A DNA stretch of 64,000 nt from Actibacterium ureilyticum (lineage in GTDB: Bacteria > Pseudomonadota > Alphaproteobacteria > Rhodobacterales > Rhodobacteraceae), in contig NZ_NSBT01000018.1 of NCBI RefSeq assembly GCF_002285435.1, positions 124,001-188,000 on the forward strand, written 5' to 3'. The notes beneath the pieces are model-generated. The model worked only from the letters and a program-made list of their open reading frames with translations. It had not been told where the DNA came from and made no database searches. This document shows, piece by piece, positions 38,184-48,068 of the stretch. The first letter of the stretch is position 1; the number at the start of each line of letters is the position of its first letter. Both the position numbers and the translations under genes were made by a program.

Positions 38184-38606
38184 TGTCTGCCTGTCCAAAA
38201 GGAATGATCTGACCCTTCATATATAAATAAATATAGAAAGAAAGATGATGTCGTTGTTGGGGCTGTTGATAATGTGGATCCTTTGGTTGTCCCGCAGGTT
38301 ATGCACAAAAATCTGGGTCTGTGCACAGATCCGCATGATCGCTGGTCGACGCCCTGAATTTCTGATTTTTCCATTTAAAATCAGCATATTATCTGGATAC
38401 CACGTTGAATATCCTTGTGGATAGTTCCCGGAAAACTTTCGCCGTCACCGCTTATCTACGGCCCGGCCGGTTTTCCCGCCCACAGTGGACAACCGGTGCG
38501 GAGAATCCCGAAGATGTTGAGTTAACCGGTGAGGAATGCGAAACCGTCCAGAAACCCGCAAACCGTTCACAGCCGTTTCCCTGCAGTCATCCACAGACCT
38601 GTCAAC
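38184..38606. other. oriC: Putative chromosomal replication origin (oriC) region
   Basis: A 423 bp gap between divergent hemJ and maf, with rho, mnmE, mnmG, rsmG, parA and parB on the left and aroE, coaE and dnaQ on the right, matches the known origin neighbourhood of alphaproteobacteria. DnaA-box-like sequences are TTATGCACA (38299-38307), TGTGGATAG (38416-38424) and TCATCCACA (38587-38595), each one mismatch from TTATCCACA on its strand. Weaker two-mismatch copies are at 38273, 38452 and 38484. AT-rich tracts lie at 38218-38245 and 38356-38395. No protein-coding gene is seen. No box is perfect, so the call rests on context plus clustering. Confidence 0.8.
38379..38391 (+). promoter_or_regulatory. 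IHF consensus site in the putative oriC
   Basis: AATCAGCATATTA fits WATCARNNNNTTR at every position. It lies in an AT-rich tract between the DnaA-box-like sequences, where a bending protein would fit origin architecture. Confidence 0.5.
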
Positions 38607-39206
38607 ATGCCCACAAAGATCATACTGGCTTCGGCCTCGGAAATTCGCCGCGACCTGCTGCGGCGCGCGGGCGTCGTGGTGGACACCCTGCCCGCCCGGA
38701 TTGACGAGGATGCAATCCGCGCCGCGCTGGAATCCGAGGGCGCAACGCCCCGCGACATCGCCGACGCGCTGGCCGAATTCAAGGCGCGCAAGATCTCGGA
38801 AAAGCATCCCGATGCGCTGGTGATCGGCTGCGATCAGGTGCTGGATTGCGGCGGCACGGTGTTTTCCAAACCTGCCGATCCGGATATGGCCGCCGAACAG
38901 TTGCGCCAGCTGCGCGGCAAGCCGCACAAGCTGCTGTCGGCGGCGGTGATCTATGAAAACGGCAAGCCGCTCTGGCGGCATGTTGGCCAGGTGCGTCTGA
39001 CGATGCGGCCGTTTTCGGATGCCTATCTGGACGATTACCTGACCCGCAACTGGGACAGCGTGCGCCATGCGGTCGGGTGCTATAAGCTCGAGGAAGAAGG
39101 CGTGCGCCTGTTCTCGCGCGTTGAAGGGGATTATTTCAACGTGCTGGGCCTGCCGCTGATCGAGCTTTTGGGATATCTGACCGCCCGAGGGGAATTGATG
39201 CAATGA
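38607..39206 (+). CDS. maf: Maf-family nucleotide pyrophosphatase
   Basis: 199 aa from ATG 38607. The opening motif [18 protein letters not shown] and the later [18 protein letters not shown] carry the family's catalytic and metal-binding residues. Maf proteins hydrolyse dTTP, UTP or modified nucleotides. It is the first gene rightward of the putative origin; aroE overlaps its end by 4 bp. Confidence 0.94.
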   Translation: MPTKIILASASEIRRDLLRRAGVVVDTLPARIDEDAIRAALESEGATPRDIADALAEFKARKISEKHPDALVIGCDQVLDCGGTVFSKPADPDMAAEQLRQLRGKPHKLLSAAVIYENGKPLWRHVGQVRLTMRPFSDAYLDDYLTRNWDSVRHAVGCYKLEEEGVRLFSRVEGDYFNVLGLPLIELLGYLTARGELMQ

Positions 39207-40036
39207 CGAAGAAGATCCCGCTGGCGGGGGTGATCGGGTCGCCGGTGGCGCATTCCAAATCGCCGCGCCTGCACACGCACTGGCTGAAAACCTATGGCCT
39301 GCCCGGTCACTATATTCCGATGGATGTGCGTCACGACGACCTGAAGGATGCGCTGCGGATGCTGCCGAAGCTGGGCTTCGTCGGGCTGAATGTCACCATT
39401 CCGCACAAGGAAACCGTTCTGGGCCTGGCCGATCTGGTGTCGGACCGGGCGGCGTTGATCGGGGCGGCGAACACGCTGATCTTTCGTCAGGATGGCAAGA
39501 TCCATGCCGACAACACCGATGGCTATGGCTTTCTGGAAAACCTGAAAACCGGCGCGCCGGGGTGGCAGGCCAAAGTGGGCCCCGCCGTGGTGATCGGTGC
39601 GGGGGGCGCGGCGCGCGCGGTCATCACCGCGTTGATCGAGGCGGGCGTGCCGGAAATCCGGCTGACCAACCGCACCCGCAACCGCGCCGATGCGCTGCGG
39701 TCGGAATTCGGACCCAAGGTCGTGGTCCAGGATTGGGTTCAGGCTGAACAGATGCTCGATGGCGCGGCGTTGCTGGTGAACACCTCGTCCCTGGGAATGG
39801 CGGGCGGCCCGGATTTCAAGCTGTCGCTGGACCAATTGCCATCCAGCGCGGTCGTTACCGATATCGTCTATACGCCGCTGCGCACCACATTGCTGCAACG
39901 GGCCGAGGCGCGCGGATGTGTCACCGTCGACGGTTTGGGCATGTTGCTGCATCAGGCGGTGCCGGGGTTCGAACGCTGGTTCGGAAAACGGCCAGAGGTG
40001 ACGGAAGACACCCGCGCCGTGGTGCTGGCGGAATGA
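39203..40036 (+). CDS. aroE: Shikimate dehydrogenase
   Basis: 277 aa. It reduces 3-dehydroshikimate with NADPH. The substrate motif [17 protein letters not shown], catalytic Lys in VTIPHKETV and the cofactor loop [12 protein letters not shown] are visible, with NRTRNRA following for NADPH selection. It overlaps maf and coaE by 4 bp each, so translation is coupled. Confidence 0.97.
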   Translation: MTKKIPLAGVIGSPVAHSKSPRLHTHWLKTYGLPGHYIPMDVRHDDLKDALRMLPKLGFVGLNVTIPHKETVLGLADLVSDRAALIGAANTLIFRQDGKIHADNTDGYGFLENLKTGAPGWQAKVGPAVVIGAGGAARAVITALIEAGVPEIRLTNRTRNRADALRSEFGPKVVVQDWVQAEQMLDGAALLVNTSSLGMAGGPDFKLSLDQLPSSAVVTDIVYTPLRTTLLQRAEARGCVTVDGLGMLLHQAVPGFERWFGKRPEVTEDTRAVVLAE

Positions 40037-40638
40037 GCGACCGACCCTTTCTGTTGGGGCTGACCGGGTCGATCGGCATGGGCAAATCGACCACGGCAGC
40101 GATGTTTGCCCAGGCCGGTGTGCCGGTCTGGGACGCGGATGCCGCGGTCCATCGGCTTTACGCGGCCGGTGGCGCGGGCTGCGCGGCGATTGCAAGGCTG
40201 CATCCGGCGGCGGTCGGGCCGGATGGCGTGGACCGCGCGGTGCTCAAGTCCTGGATCGCGCAGGACCCGACCGCCCTGACCCGGATCGAGGGCGCAATTC
40301 ATCCGCTTGTCGCGCAGGATCGACAGGATTTCATCACCGAAAACGCCCGCGCCGATATCGTGTTGCTGGACATTCCGCTGCTTTTTGAAACCGGCGCGGA
40401 TGAATGGCTGGATGCGGTCATTGTCGTCACTGTTTCACCTGAAATACAGCGAAAACGCGTGTTGGAGCGTCCCGGTATGACGGCGGCGCAATTCGAAACC
40501 ATCCTGGCCAAACAGATGCCCGATCCCGAAAAACGCGCCCGCGCCGATCACATCATCGAAACGCTGTCCCTTGATACCGCCCGCGCGCAGGTGGATGATG
40601 TGCTTGGGCAGATCAGAAAACGGACAAAAGATGCGTGA
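40033..40638 (+). CDS. coaE: Dephospho-CoA kinase
   Basis: 201 aa from ATG 40033. The P-loop [14 protein letters not shown], the acidic [10 protein letters not shown] motif and [15 protein letters not shown] are family marks. It carries out the last step of coenzyme A synthesis. It overlaps aroE by 4 bp and dnaQ by 8 bp. A near-parS sequence lies at 40431-40446. Confidence 0.96.
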   Translation: MSDRPFLLGLTGSIGMGKSTTAAMFAQAGVPVWDADAAVHRLYAAGGAGCAAIARLHPAAVGPDGVDRAVLKSWIAQDPTALTRIEGAIHPLVAQDRQDFITENARADIVLLDIPLLFETGADEWLDAVIVVTVSPEIQRKRVLERPGMTAAQFETILAKQMPDPEKRARADHIIETLSLDTARAQVDDVLGQIRKRTKDA

Positions 40639-41371
40639 GATCGTTCTGGATACCGAAACCACCGGCTTCAACCCAGATCAGGGCGACCGGATCGTCGAAA
40701 TCGGCGCGATCGAGCTTTGGAACCACTTGCCGACCGGGAAGACCTATCACCAGTATATCAACCCCGAACGCTCCATGCCGCAGGACGCGTTTCAGGTGCA
40801 CGGCATCGGTCCCGACCTGCTGGAACCGCCGCAGGACGTGACCCCCGGCGCGGTGACCCTGCGCGACAAGCCGGTGTTTTCGCAGGTCGGGCAGGAATTC
40901 GCGGATTTCGTGGGTGACGCTAAACTGGTGATCCACAACGCGGCGTTTGACATGAAATTCCTGAACGCCGAGCTGAAATGGATCGGCCTGCCCACTCTGC
41001 CATGGGAACAGGCGCTGGATACGCTGGCCATCGCGCGGCAGAAATTCCCCGGCGCGCCCGCGTCGCTGGATGCGCTATGCCGGCGGTTCAATATCGACAA
41101 CAGCAACCGGACGCTGCACGGCGCCTTGCTCGACTCTGAAATCCTGGCAGAGGTCTATCTGGAGCTGATTGGCGGACGGCAGCCCGATTTCGCGCTGCAA
41201 ACCAGTATCTCGGCCGGATCGGACGGGTCGCAGGCGGAAACCGCATGGCGTCCGCGCCCCCGTCCCGAACCCTTGCCATCGCGCCTGACCGAAGCCGAGG
41301 CCGCCGCCCATGCCGAATTCATCGGCAAGATGGGCGATGCGGCGCTGTGGGCCAAGCTGTCAAAGGCCTAG
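40631..41371 (+). CDS. dnaQ: DNA polymerase III epsilon subunit (proofreading exonuclease)
   Basis: 246 aa from ATG 40631. Exonuclease motif I is [10 protein letters not shown], motif II is [13 protein letters not shown] and motif III (HxAxxD-type) is [18 protein letters not shown] variable C-terminal tail should bind the alpha subunit. The origin-proximal place beside coaE is conserved in alphaproteobacteria. Its stop overlaps that of secB (CTAG). Confidence 0.97.
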   Translation: MREIVLDTETTGFNPDQGDRIVEIGAIELWNHLPTGKTYHQYINPERSMPQDAFQVHGIGPDLLEPPQDVTPGAVTLRDKPVFSQVGQEFADFVGDAKLVIHNAAFDMKFLNAELKWIGLPTLPWEQALDTLAIARQKFPGAPASLDALCRRFNIDNSNRTLHGALLDSEILAEVYLELIGGRQPDFALQTSISAGSDGSQAETAWRPRPRPEPLPSRLTEAEAAAHAEFIGKMGDAALWAKLSKA

Positions 41372-41862
41372 TTCACCGTTTCGGTGGGCTTTTCCTGTGC
41401 GCGGCGCGCGATTTCCTGACGGTAAAGCGCCATGAAATCCACCATTTCCAGGTTCAGCGGCGGGAAGCCGCCATCGCGGGTCACATCGCTGACGATGCGG
41501 CGCACGAAGGGGAACAGCATCCGCGGACATTCGATCAGCAGGAACGGGTGCAGCTGTTCGTCGGGCACGTTCTCGACATGGAAGATCCCGCCATATTCCA
41601 GTTCCATCAGGAACAGCGGCGCCTTGTCGGTCTTGTTGTCCGAACGGACGGTGAATTTCGTGATGATCTCGAACTGGTGGTCGGCCTGGCGTTTTTTGGC
41701 GTCCAGCGCGACCTGAACCTGTACGTCGGGGGTCACGTCACCGGTCACGCCCTTGCGCACCAGATAGTTTTCAAACGACAGGTCGCGGATGAATTGGCCC
41801 AGGATCTGCATCTTGACCTGGGGCGGTTGTTCGGTCGGGGTTTGCGGCGTTTCGTCCGTCAT
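41368..41862 (-). CDS. secB: Protein-export chaperone SecB
   Basis: 164 aa. It keeps preproteins unfolded and delivers them to SecA. Typical segments are QILGQFIRDLSFENYLV and the later FHVENVPDEQLHPFLLIECPRMLFPFVRRIVSDVTRDGGFPPL. The C-terminal tail ([16 protein letters not shown]) lacks the zinc-binding SecA partner motif, as usual for SecB. It stands alone on the minus strand. Confidence 0.96.
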   Translation of the reverse strand: MTDETPQTPTEQPPQVKMQILGQFIRDLSFENYLVRKGVTGDVTPDVQVQVALDAKKRQADHQFEIITKFTVRSDNKTDKAPLFLMELEYGGIFHVENVPDEQLHPFLLIECPRMLFPFVRRIVSDVTRDGGFPPLNLEMVDFMALYRQEIARRAQEKPTETVN

Positions 41863-41916
41863 GAGAGAGCTCCTGCTATCAGCTTGCTGCGCTCATACCA
41901 CTATGGCGAAGGTGCC

Positions 41917-42402
41917 TCAATGCCGGGTCCAGCCCGAAGGCGTGTGCGTGGGCTGTTTTTTCGGGGTGATCTCTTCGTATTCGCCGTCAATCGTATTGCC
42001 CGGCGCGGCACGCGGCTGCGGCTCGGGCCTGGCGCTGTGGGTGGAAAAATGCGCCACCTTGACCCGGCTGCGCAGATAGCGAAAGACCGCGCTGCGCACC
42101 GGCGGGATCAGCAAAAGGAAACCCGCCGCATCGGTAAAGAACCCCGGTGTCAGCAACAGCGCCCCGGCAAACAGGATCATAGCGCCATGGGCCAGCGGCT
42201 CGGTCGGGTCACGCAGATCGTTGAAGGATGACTGGATCTGTCCGATTGCCAACGCGCCCTGCGCCCGCATCAGCCAGGTGCCCAGAAACGCGGTCACGAT
42301 GACGATGGCCAGCGTCGGCCACAGCCCGATCAGCCCGCCAACCTGGATGAACAGGGCGATCTCGATCAGCGGCACCGCAAGGAACAGCGCAAAAAGCCAC
42401 AT
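41917..42402 (-). CDS. fxsA: FxsA family membrane protein
   Basis: 161 aa from ATG 42402, preceded by AAAGGAATTCCC. Three or four hydrophobic segments (residues 1-20, 25-45, 72-105) with the marker LLLTPGFFTDAAGFLLLIPPVR place it in the FxsA family. In E. coli FxsA overproduction reduces phage T7 exclusion; the normal role is unknown. It is divergent from a Tim44-like gene. The frame continues upstream as non-coding antisense. Confidence 0.9.
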   Translation of the reverse strand: MWLFALFLAVPLIEIALFIQVGGLIGLWPTLAIVIVTAFLGTWLMRAQGALAIGQIQSSFNDLRDPTEPLAHGAMILFAGALLLTPGFFTDAAGFLLLIPPVRSAVFRYLRSRVKVAHFSTHSARPEPQPRAAPGNTIDGEYEEITPKKQPTHTPSGWTRH

Positions 42403-42507
42403 GGGAATTCCTTTTCCTTTCCGGCTGGCTGGTAGACTCGGCCCAGCCTGTGCCCTACATAAGGACGGCGCGGCCATAAACCAACCATGGCCGTCCCAGG
42501 GGTAATA

Positions 42508-43173
42508 ATGAGCAATGCCGTGATACAGCTTTTGGTCCTTGCCGGTGTGGCACTTTTCCTGATCCTGCGACTGCGGTCGGTTCTGGGCACCCGAGAGGGG
42601 TTCGAAAAGCCGCCCGTGCAGTTGCCGGCCAAGAACAGCCGCAGCGATAGCCGCCCGGATCTGGAGGTGATCGAGGGCGGTGTCGATCGTGACATCACCG
42701 ACCATGTCGAGGATGGGTCGGACGCGGCCAAGGCGTTGGGCGCAATGAAGATGGCCGAGCCGGGCTTCAACGTGACCGAATTCCTGGGCGGGGCGCGCGG
42801 CGCCTATGAAATGATCCTGATGGCGTTCGAAAACGGCGATCTGGACGAGATCCGCGGTTTCCTGTCGGACGAGGTCGCCGAAAGCTTTGCCGCTGCCATC
42901 ACCCAGCGTCGGGAGGCCGGTCTGTCGGTCGAGGCGAATTTCGTCGGCGTGCGCGAGCTGTCGTTGCAGGATGCCCGGTTCGACCGCACCACGGGCGAGG
43001 CCGAGCTGACCGTGCGTTTCGTGGGCGAGCTGACATCGGCCGTGCGCAACAGCGCGGGCGAAATCGTCGAAGGCAACCCCAACGAGATCAAGCGCCAGCG
43101 TGACATCTGGACCTTTGGCCGGGCCATGGGCAGCGACGACCCGAACTGGCAACTGGTCGCGACCGGAGAGTGA
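42508..43173 (+). CDS. Tim44-like domain membrane protein
   Basis: 221 aa from ATG 42508, with AGGGG upstream. One N-terminal membrane helix (SNAVIQLLVLAGVALFLILRL) is followed by a charged linker and a C-terminal Tim44/TimA domain from about residue 80: FLGGARGAYEMILMAFENGDLDEIRGFLSDEV..., with LTVRFVGELTSAV. Such proteins are related to the mitochondrial import subunit Tim44; in bacteria the domain is periplasmic or cytoplasmic and its role poorly known. mltA starts 8 bp after its stop. Confidence 0.88.
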   Translation: MSNAVIQLLVLAGVALFLILRLRSVLGTREGFEKPPVQLPAKNSRSDSRPDLEVIEGGVDRDITDHVEDGSDAAKALGAMKMAEPGFNVTEFLGGARGAYEMILMAFENGDLDEIRGFLSDEVAESFAAAITQRREAGLSVEANFVGVRELSLQDARFDRTTGEAELTVRFVGELTSAVRNSAGEIVEGNPNEIKRQRDIWTFGRAMGSDDPNWQLVATGE

Positions 43174-43181
43174 GGCTTGGC

Positions 43182-44210
43182 ATGCGGGCGCTCGTTGCAG
43201 CCGTCTGTCTTGCCCTGTCCACGGTGGCCCCGGTGAAAGCCGCACAAGTCGAAATCCTGGAATTCGTGGATCTGTCCGGCTGGGCCGAAGACGATCACGC
43301 CGCCGCGCTTCAGGTGTTCACCGAAACCTGCATGGATCTGCGCAGCCCCTATTGGGCGCCGATCTGTGCGCTGGCCGCTGAACAGAAAAACGCCCGCACG
43401 TTCTTCGAGCTGTTCTTCAAACCGGTGTTGATCGGCGGCACCGAACCCGCGCTGTTCACCGGTTATTTCGAACCCGAACTGCGTGGCGCCCGGCGGCGTG
43501 GCGGGCCTTTCCGGTTCCCGCTTTATCGCAAGCCGCCCGAATTGCAGAACGGCACGCGCTGGTTTTCCCGGGCCGAGATCGAGACACAGCAGATCCTGGC
43601 CGGGCGCGGGCTGGAGATCGCCTGGGTCGACGACCCGGTCGAGGCGTTCTTTTTGCAGATCCAGGGGTCGGGCCGCGTGCGTCTGAACGACGGAACCGCG
43701 CTGCGCGTGGGCTATTCCGCCGCGAATGGCCATGACTATCGTTCCATCGGTCAGGAACTGGTGCGGCGTGGGGTGTACCAGCCGCATCAGGTATCGGCGC
43801 AGGTGATCAAGAACTGGGTGCGCCGCAACCCGGTCGAAGGTCAGGAATTGCTGCACCACAACCCATCTTTCGTGTTCTTCCGCGAATTGCGGAACCTTCC
43901 CGCCGAAAAGGGCCCGCTGGGGGCGATGAACCGGTCGGTCACTGCCATGCGCAGCATCGCGGTCGATCCGCTCTATACCCCCCTTGGCGCGCCGGTCTGG
44001 ATCGAAAAAGGCGGCCGCGATCCGTTGCGCCGTTTGATGATCGCACAGGATACCGGCTCGGCCATCAAGGGGGCGCAGCGGGCGGATATCTTTTACGGGA
44101 CGGGGGACAAGGCCGGTCGCGAAGCGGGCCGCATTCGCGATGCCGGGCGGATGGTGGTGCTGTTGCCCATCGACCGCGCGCTGGATCTTGTCACGGACGG
44201 TTGGGAATGA
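43182..44210 (+). CDS. mltA: Membrane-bound lytic murein transglycosylase A
   Basis: 342 aa from ATG 43182; a GTG at 43170 is an alternative. A signal peptide (MRALVAAVCLALSTVAPVKA) has no lipobox Cys at the cleavage point, unlike E. coli MltA. The MltA core shows GYFEPELRGARRRGG, FFLQIQGSGRVRL and VGYSAANG; the C-terminal 3D domain ends with IAQDTGSAIKG..RADIFYGTG, carrying the catalytic Asp. It cleaves peptidoglycan glycan strands in the periplasm. It overlaps the Smr gene by 4 bp. Confidence 0.94.
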   Translation: MRALVAAVCLALSTVAPVKAAQVEILEFVDLSGWAEDDHAAALQVFTETCMDLRSPYWAPICALAAEQKNARTFFELFFKPVLIGGTEPALFTGYFEPELRGARRRGGPFRFPLYRKPPELQNGTRWFSRAEIETQQILAGRGLEIAWVDDPVEAFFLQIQGSGRVRLNDGTALRVGYSAANGHDYRSIGQELVRRGVYQPHQVSAQVIKNWVRRNPVEGQELLHHNPSFVFFRELRNLPAEKGPLGAMNRSVTAMRSIAVDPLYTPLGAPVWIEKGGRDPLRRLMIAQDTGSAIKGAQRADIFYGTGDKAGREAGRIRDAGRMVVLLPIDRALDLVTDGWE

Positions 44211-44794
44211 AGCGCCGCGGGCCGCGCGGGCTGAGCGACGAGGATCTGGATCTGTGGCGTCAGGTGGCGAAAACCGCCACGCCGATGCGCCCCGACCGGC
44301 CCGACACCGCCCCGAAACGCCCCGATCCGAAGAAACCGGCGCGTCCGCGTGTCGACATCCCGGCCTTTCGCCCCGGCCAGAATGCCGCGCTGCCGCCGAT
44401 TTCGGTGGATGTGGCGGCCGATATCTCGGCCCGGATGGCCCATGCGCCGGTACGGATGGACAAGAAGACATTCACCAAGATACGCAAGGGCCGGATCGAC
44501 CCCGAGGGGCGGATCGACCTGCACGGCATGACCCTGTCACAGGCGCATCCGGCGCTGATCCGGTTCGTCATGGCCGCCCATGCCCAGGGCAAGCGGCTGA
44601 TCCTGGTGATCACCGGCAAGGGCCGCGATGCGGTCGAAGACGGGCCGATCCCGCTGCGTCGCGGGGTGTTGCGGCATCAGGTGCCGCATTGGCTGGACGA
44701 GCCGCCGCTGGGATCGATGGTGCTACAGGTCACGCCGGCCAGCCGCAAACACGGGGGCGAAGGCGCCTATTACGTCTATCTGCGGCGGCGCTGA
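44207..44794 (+). CDS. Smr-domain protein
   Basis: 195 aa from ATG 44207 (ATGA overlap with mltA). The N-terminal half is Pro/Arg-rich and low complexity. The C-terminal Smr domain has DLHGMTLSQAHPALIRF and LILVITGKGRD, then the closing GGEGAYYVYLRR. Smr domains are nucleic-acid nickases related to the MutS2 C terminus. The stop abuts the convergent hydrolase gene with no gap. Confidence 0.92.
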   Translation: MKRRGPRGLSDEDLDLWRQVAKTATPMRPDRPDTAPKRPDPKKPARPRVDIPAFRPGQNAALPPISVDVAADISARMAHAPVRMDKKTFTKIRKGRIDPEGRIDLHGMTLSQAHPALIRFVMAAHAQGKRLILVITGKGRDAVEDGPIPLRRGVLRHQVPHWLDEPPLGSMVLQVTPASRKHGGEGAYYVYLRRR

Positions 44795-45910
44795 TCAGCG
44801 TGACAAAACCGCCTCGGCCGGGGACAGGATGATCTGCGTGGCGTTCTGAACCGTCAGGATCGTACCGGGCACCAGCCCCGACTGACCCGACCTGTCCAGC
44901 CGGAATGTCTGTTCGACCGCCGGCAGATTCCGCACCAGCATGATCAATGTGGGTGACGACCCAAGCGTGAAATGCCCCAGATCGCGATTGCCGCCGAACT
45001 GTGTCACGTCGATCATCGTCAAGGGCAGGTCCGCCACCAGATCGGCGCTGGCCAGGTTGCCCAGCCGGTTGCGGTTGCCGTTGATGCGCGACGACAGTTT
45101 CAGCGCCCGGTCGCGGTCGGAACTAAAGATCACGAAGGGGCTGGGCAGCTTTCGGATCGGCGCGACCTGGCTGCGGAACACATCGACATCGATATCGGGC
45201 GAGATCAGGAAAACCGCATCGATCAGCCGGCTGACATCCCCCGGCTTGCGGATCGCCATCTGGCGCATGACCTCCATCCCCAGGTTGGTGCCCATGGAAT
45301 GCGCCATCAGGATCACGGTTTCAGCGCCCGCCGCGTTGACATCGTGGATCAGCATTTCCAGCCCGTCGCGCGCAAACAGCGCGCTGTCACTGTCATAGGC
45401 ATAGCCCAGCGGGTGCGCCGCCGACGGCCAGGCGTAATGCACGACAATCGACGGGATCTGGAAATCGTGGACCAGCTGCGCCTCGCGATAGACCCCCTCG
45501 CCGAAGGTGTTGTTATAGCCATGCACGAACAGCGCCACTTCGCGCTTGGCCTGCGGGTTGTCGCGCAGCGCCCGTGCCAGCGCCGCCCGGAACGCCGCCC
45601 GGTCGGGATATTGATCGGCCGAGACGGTCACGAAATGCTTCTGCGGATCGGGTCTGCGCCCGTTCAGCTCCAACCGCCCGGTGCGGTGTTCCGGCGGCAC
45701 CGAAACCGCCACCTTGCCATAGCCCGGCACCGCGCTGCGCCGACCGCGAAACACACCATCGGGGTCCTGCGCCCGGGTCGTGCTGTAGAACACCGGCACG
45801 ACCCGCCCGACCTGCGCGGCCTCGGGCATGACCGTCACATCGGGGCGCGGCCCACAGGCGGTCAGCAGCAGCAGAAAGGCGAAAACGATCCGGGTCACGA
45901 CAGGCACCAA
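44795..45910 (-). CDS. Alpha/beta-hydrolase (DUF900) lipoprotein
   Basis: 371 aa. A lipoprotein signal ends with LLLLTACGP. The body has the oxyanion segment VALFVHGYNNTFGEGVY and the nucleophile elbow AHSMGTNLG, the DUF900 pattern. The C-terminal acid and His lie in FLISPDIDVDVF and DLGHFTLG. A cell-envelope esterase or lipase is likely, but the substrate is unknown. Confidence 0.9.
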   Translation of the reverse strand: MVPVVTRIVFAFLLLLTACGPRPDVTVMPEAAQVGRVVPVFYSTTRAQDPDGVFRGRRSAVPGYGKVAVSVPPEHRTGRLELNGRRPDPQKHFVTVSADQYPDRAAFRAALARALRDNPQAKREVALFVHGYNNTFGEGVYREAQLVHDFQIPSIVVHYAWPSAAHPLGYAYDSDSALFARDGLEMLIHDVNAAGAETVILMAHSMGTNLGMEVMRQMAIRKPGDVSRLIDAVFLISPDIDVDVFRSQVAPIRKLPSPFVIFSSDRDRALKLSSRINGNRNRLGNLASADLVADLPLTMIDVTQFGGNRDLGHFTLGSSPTLIMLVRNLPAVEQTFRLDRSGQSGLVPGTILTVQNATQIILSPAEAVLSR

Positions 45911-45952
45911 GGGGGTTGCGTTGGCCGAACCCTAGGAGAGATCACCGCTGGC

Positions 45953-47260
45953 TCACAAGACGTAACGGCTCATATCGGCGGATTTCGTCAGGGCACCCAG
46001 ATGCCCGTCGACGAAAGCGGCATCGACGGTGATGATTTCACCCGCTTTATCGGGGGCGGTAAAGCTGATGTCTTCGAACACCCGCTCCATAATCGTGTAA
46101 AGCCGCCGGGCGCCAATGTTTTCAATGCTTTGGTTTACGTCCGCTGCGATTTTTGCCAGCGCGGCGATGCCGTCATCGGTAAAACTCACGGTGACCTCTT
46201 CCGTGGCCAGCAGGGCGGTATATTGCCGGGTCAGCGCATTGTCGGTCTCGGTCAGGATACGCACGAAATCCTCTTCGGTCAGCGCGCGCAGCTCGACCCG
46301 AATGGGCAACCGCCCCTGCAACTCGGGCAACAGGTCCGAGGGCTTGGCGATGTGAAACGCGCCCGAGGCGATGAACAGGATATGATCGGTTTTCACCGGG
46401 CCATATTTGGTGCTGACGGTCGTGCCTTCGATCAGCGGCAGCAGGTCACGCTGCACGCCCTCGCGGCTGACATCGCCGCCGCGCACATCCTGGCGCGCGC
46501 AGACCTTGTCGATCTCGTCCAGGAACACGATGCCGTTTTCCTGTACCGATTCCAGTGCCGCGCGGTTCACGGTTTCGTCGTCCAGCAGCTTGTCGGCCTC
46601 TTCCCCGATCAGCACCTCATAGCTTTCGGCGACGGTCAGTTTCTTCTTCACCGTGCGCCCGCCAAAGGCCTTGCCGAACAGATCGCCGATATTCATCATC
46701 CCGCCCATCTGACCGGGTTGGCCGGGGACCTCGAACATCGGCATCGGGTTGGCGTTGTCGGCCACCTCCAGCTCGATCATGGTATCGTCCAGCTCGCCCG
46801 CCTTCAGCTTGCGGCGGAACATCTCGCGGGTTTGCTCGCGGGCGTCGGTGCCGGCGATGGCCTCGATCACGCGATCCTCGGCGGCCTGATGCGCGGCGGC
46901 TTTCACATCCTCGCGCATCCACTCGCGGGTCTGGGCGATCGCGCCGTCGACCAGATCACGCACGATCTGTTCCACGTCGCGCCCGACATAGCCGACCTCG
47001 GTGAATTTCGTTGCCTCGACCTTGATGAAGGGCGCGCGGGCCAGCTTGGCCAGACGGCGGCTGATCTCGGTCTTACCAACGCCGGTGGGCCCGATCATCA
47101 GGATATTCTTGGGATAGACCTCGTCCCGCAGCTCGGCCGACAGCTGCTTGCGCCGCCAGCGGTTGCGCAGCGCCACGGCCACGGCGCGCTTGGCGTCCCT
47201 TTGCCCGATGATGAAACGATCCAGCTCGCTGACGATTTCGCGGGGGGTCAGGTCGGTCAC
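45953..47260 (-). CDS. hslU: ATP-dependent protease ATPase subunit HslU
   Basis: 435 aa. The AAA+ module shows Walker [33 protein letters not shown], Walker [11 protein letters not shown] and sensor segments [12 protein letters not shown]. The end [14 protein letters not shown] carries the C-terminal YVL-type tail that docks into HslV. It unfolds proteins for HslV in the cytoplasm. Unusually it is separated from hslV by an opposite-strand gene. Confidence 0.97.
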   Translation of the reverse strand: MTDLTPREIVSELDRFIIGQRDAKRAVAVALRNRWRRKQLSAELRDEVYPKNILMIGPTGVGKTEISRRLAKLARAPFIKVEATKFTEVGYVGRDVEQIVRDLVDGAIAQTREWMREDVKAAAHQAAEDRVIEAIAGTDAREQTREMFRRKLKAGELDDTMIELEVADNANPMPMFEVPGQPGQMGGMMNIGDLFGKAFGGRTVKKKLTVAESYEVLIGEEADKLLDDETVNRAALESVQENGIVFLDEIDKVCARQDVRGGDVSREGVQRDLLPLIEGTTVSTKYGPVKTDHILFIASGAFHIAKPSDLLPELQGRLPIRVELRALTEEDFVRILTETDNALTRQYTALLATEEVTVSFTDDGIAALAKIAADVNQSIENIGARRLYTIMERVFEDISFTAPDKAGEIITVDAAFVDGHLGALTKSADMSRYVL

Positions 47261-47390
47261 TTTGCATCCCTTTTGATCTGTCCGGACTTAGGTAAGGGCA
47301 ATCGCGCCGAACGCAAGCACAAAGGGCTTGAAACCCGGTGCCCCGGCAATGAAACATCGGGGCATCCGACCGCGCAGCAAAGGCCCGAAA

Positions 47391-48065
47391 ATGACAGAAC
47401 TTACCCGATTTGGCGACGTGTCCGCATTGTTTGTGATGGCGGCGGAACCGGAATATGGCCCGCACCTGCGCGAACGCTTCACGCCGCTGATCACCGGGGT
47501 CGGCCCGGTCGAGGGCGCGGTTGCCACGACCCATGCGCTGGCTCAGATGCGCGCCGCCGGCGCCGCGCCGGATCTGGTGATTTCCATTGGCTCGGCGGGG
47601 TCGGCCAGGCTGCGCAAGACCGATATCTATCAGGTGGGACAGGTGGGCTATCGCGACATGGATGCCTCTCCCCTGGGGTTCGAAAAGGGGATCACGCCGT
47701 TCCTGGACATGCCCGCGGTGCTGCCCCTGCCGCTGCGGGTGGCCGATCTGCCCACGGCCAGCCTGTCGACCGGGGCAAATATCGTGTCGGGCGCGGCCTA
47801 TGACGGGATCGACGCCGATATGGTGGATATGGAAACCTTTGCCATCCTGCGCACCTGTCACCGGTTTAACCTGCCGCTGATTGCGCTGCGGGGTGTGTCC
47901 GATGGCGATGCGGAGCTGTCGGATGTGACCGACTGGACCGAATACCTGCATATCATCGACGAAAAGCTCGCGGCCATCGTCGACCGGATCGGCGCGGCGC
48001 TGGAGCGCGACGGGCTGAACTGGCCCGGTTACGGCGCGCAACAGGGGCCAATTGCGCTGGGTTAG
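47391..48065 (+). CDS. MTA/SAH nucleosidase-like protein (nucleoside phosphorylase superfamily)
   Basis: 224 aa from ATG 47391. The superfamily core includes LITGVGPVEGAVATTHAL, ISIGSAGSARL, the purine/ribose-binding DMETFAILRTC with Met-Glu, and RGVSDGDAELSDV with the catalytic Asp. Members cleave 5'-methylthioadenosine and S-adenosylhomocysteine to adenine and thioribosides. It lies between hslV and hslU on the opposite strand, 3 bp from hslV's stop. ahcY, another SAH-handling enzyme, is at the window's right end. Confidence 0.85.
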   Translation: MTELTRFGDVSALFVMAAEPEYGPHLRERFTPLITGVGPVEGAVATTHALAQMRAAGAAPDLVISIGSAGSARLRKTDIYQVGQVGYRDMDASPLGFEKGITPFLDMPAVLPLPLRVADLPTASLSTGANIVSGAAYDGIDADMVDMETFAILRTCHRFNLPLIALRGVSDGDAELSDVTDWTEYLHIIDEKLAAIVDRIGAALERDGLNWPGYGAQQGPIALG

Positions 48066-48068
48066 ACC

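Noticed and set aside
38521-38532. TTAACC in the putative oriC as a CtrA site
   Set aside because: Only a half-site; no second TTAA at seven bases.
44972-47803. 943-aa open frame on the plus strand
   Set aside because: It runs antisense through the hydrolase and hslU genes and into another frame of the nucleosidase gene; pure shadow.
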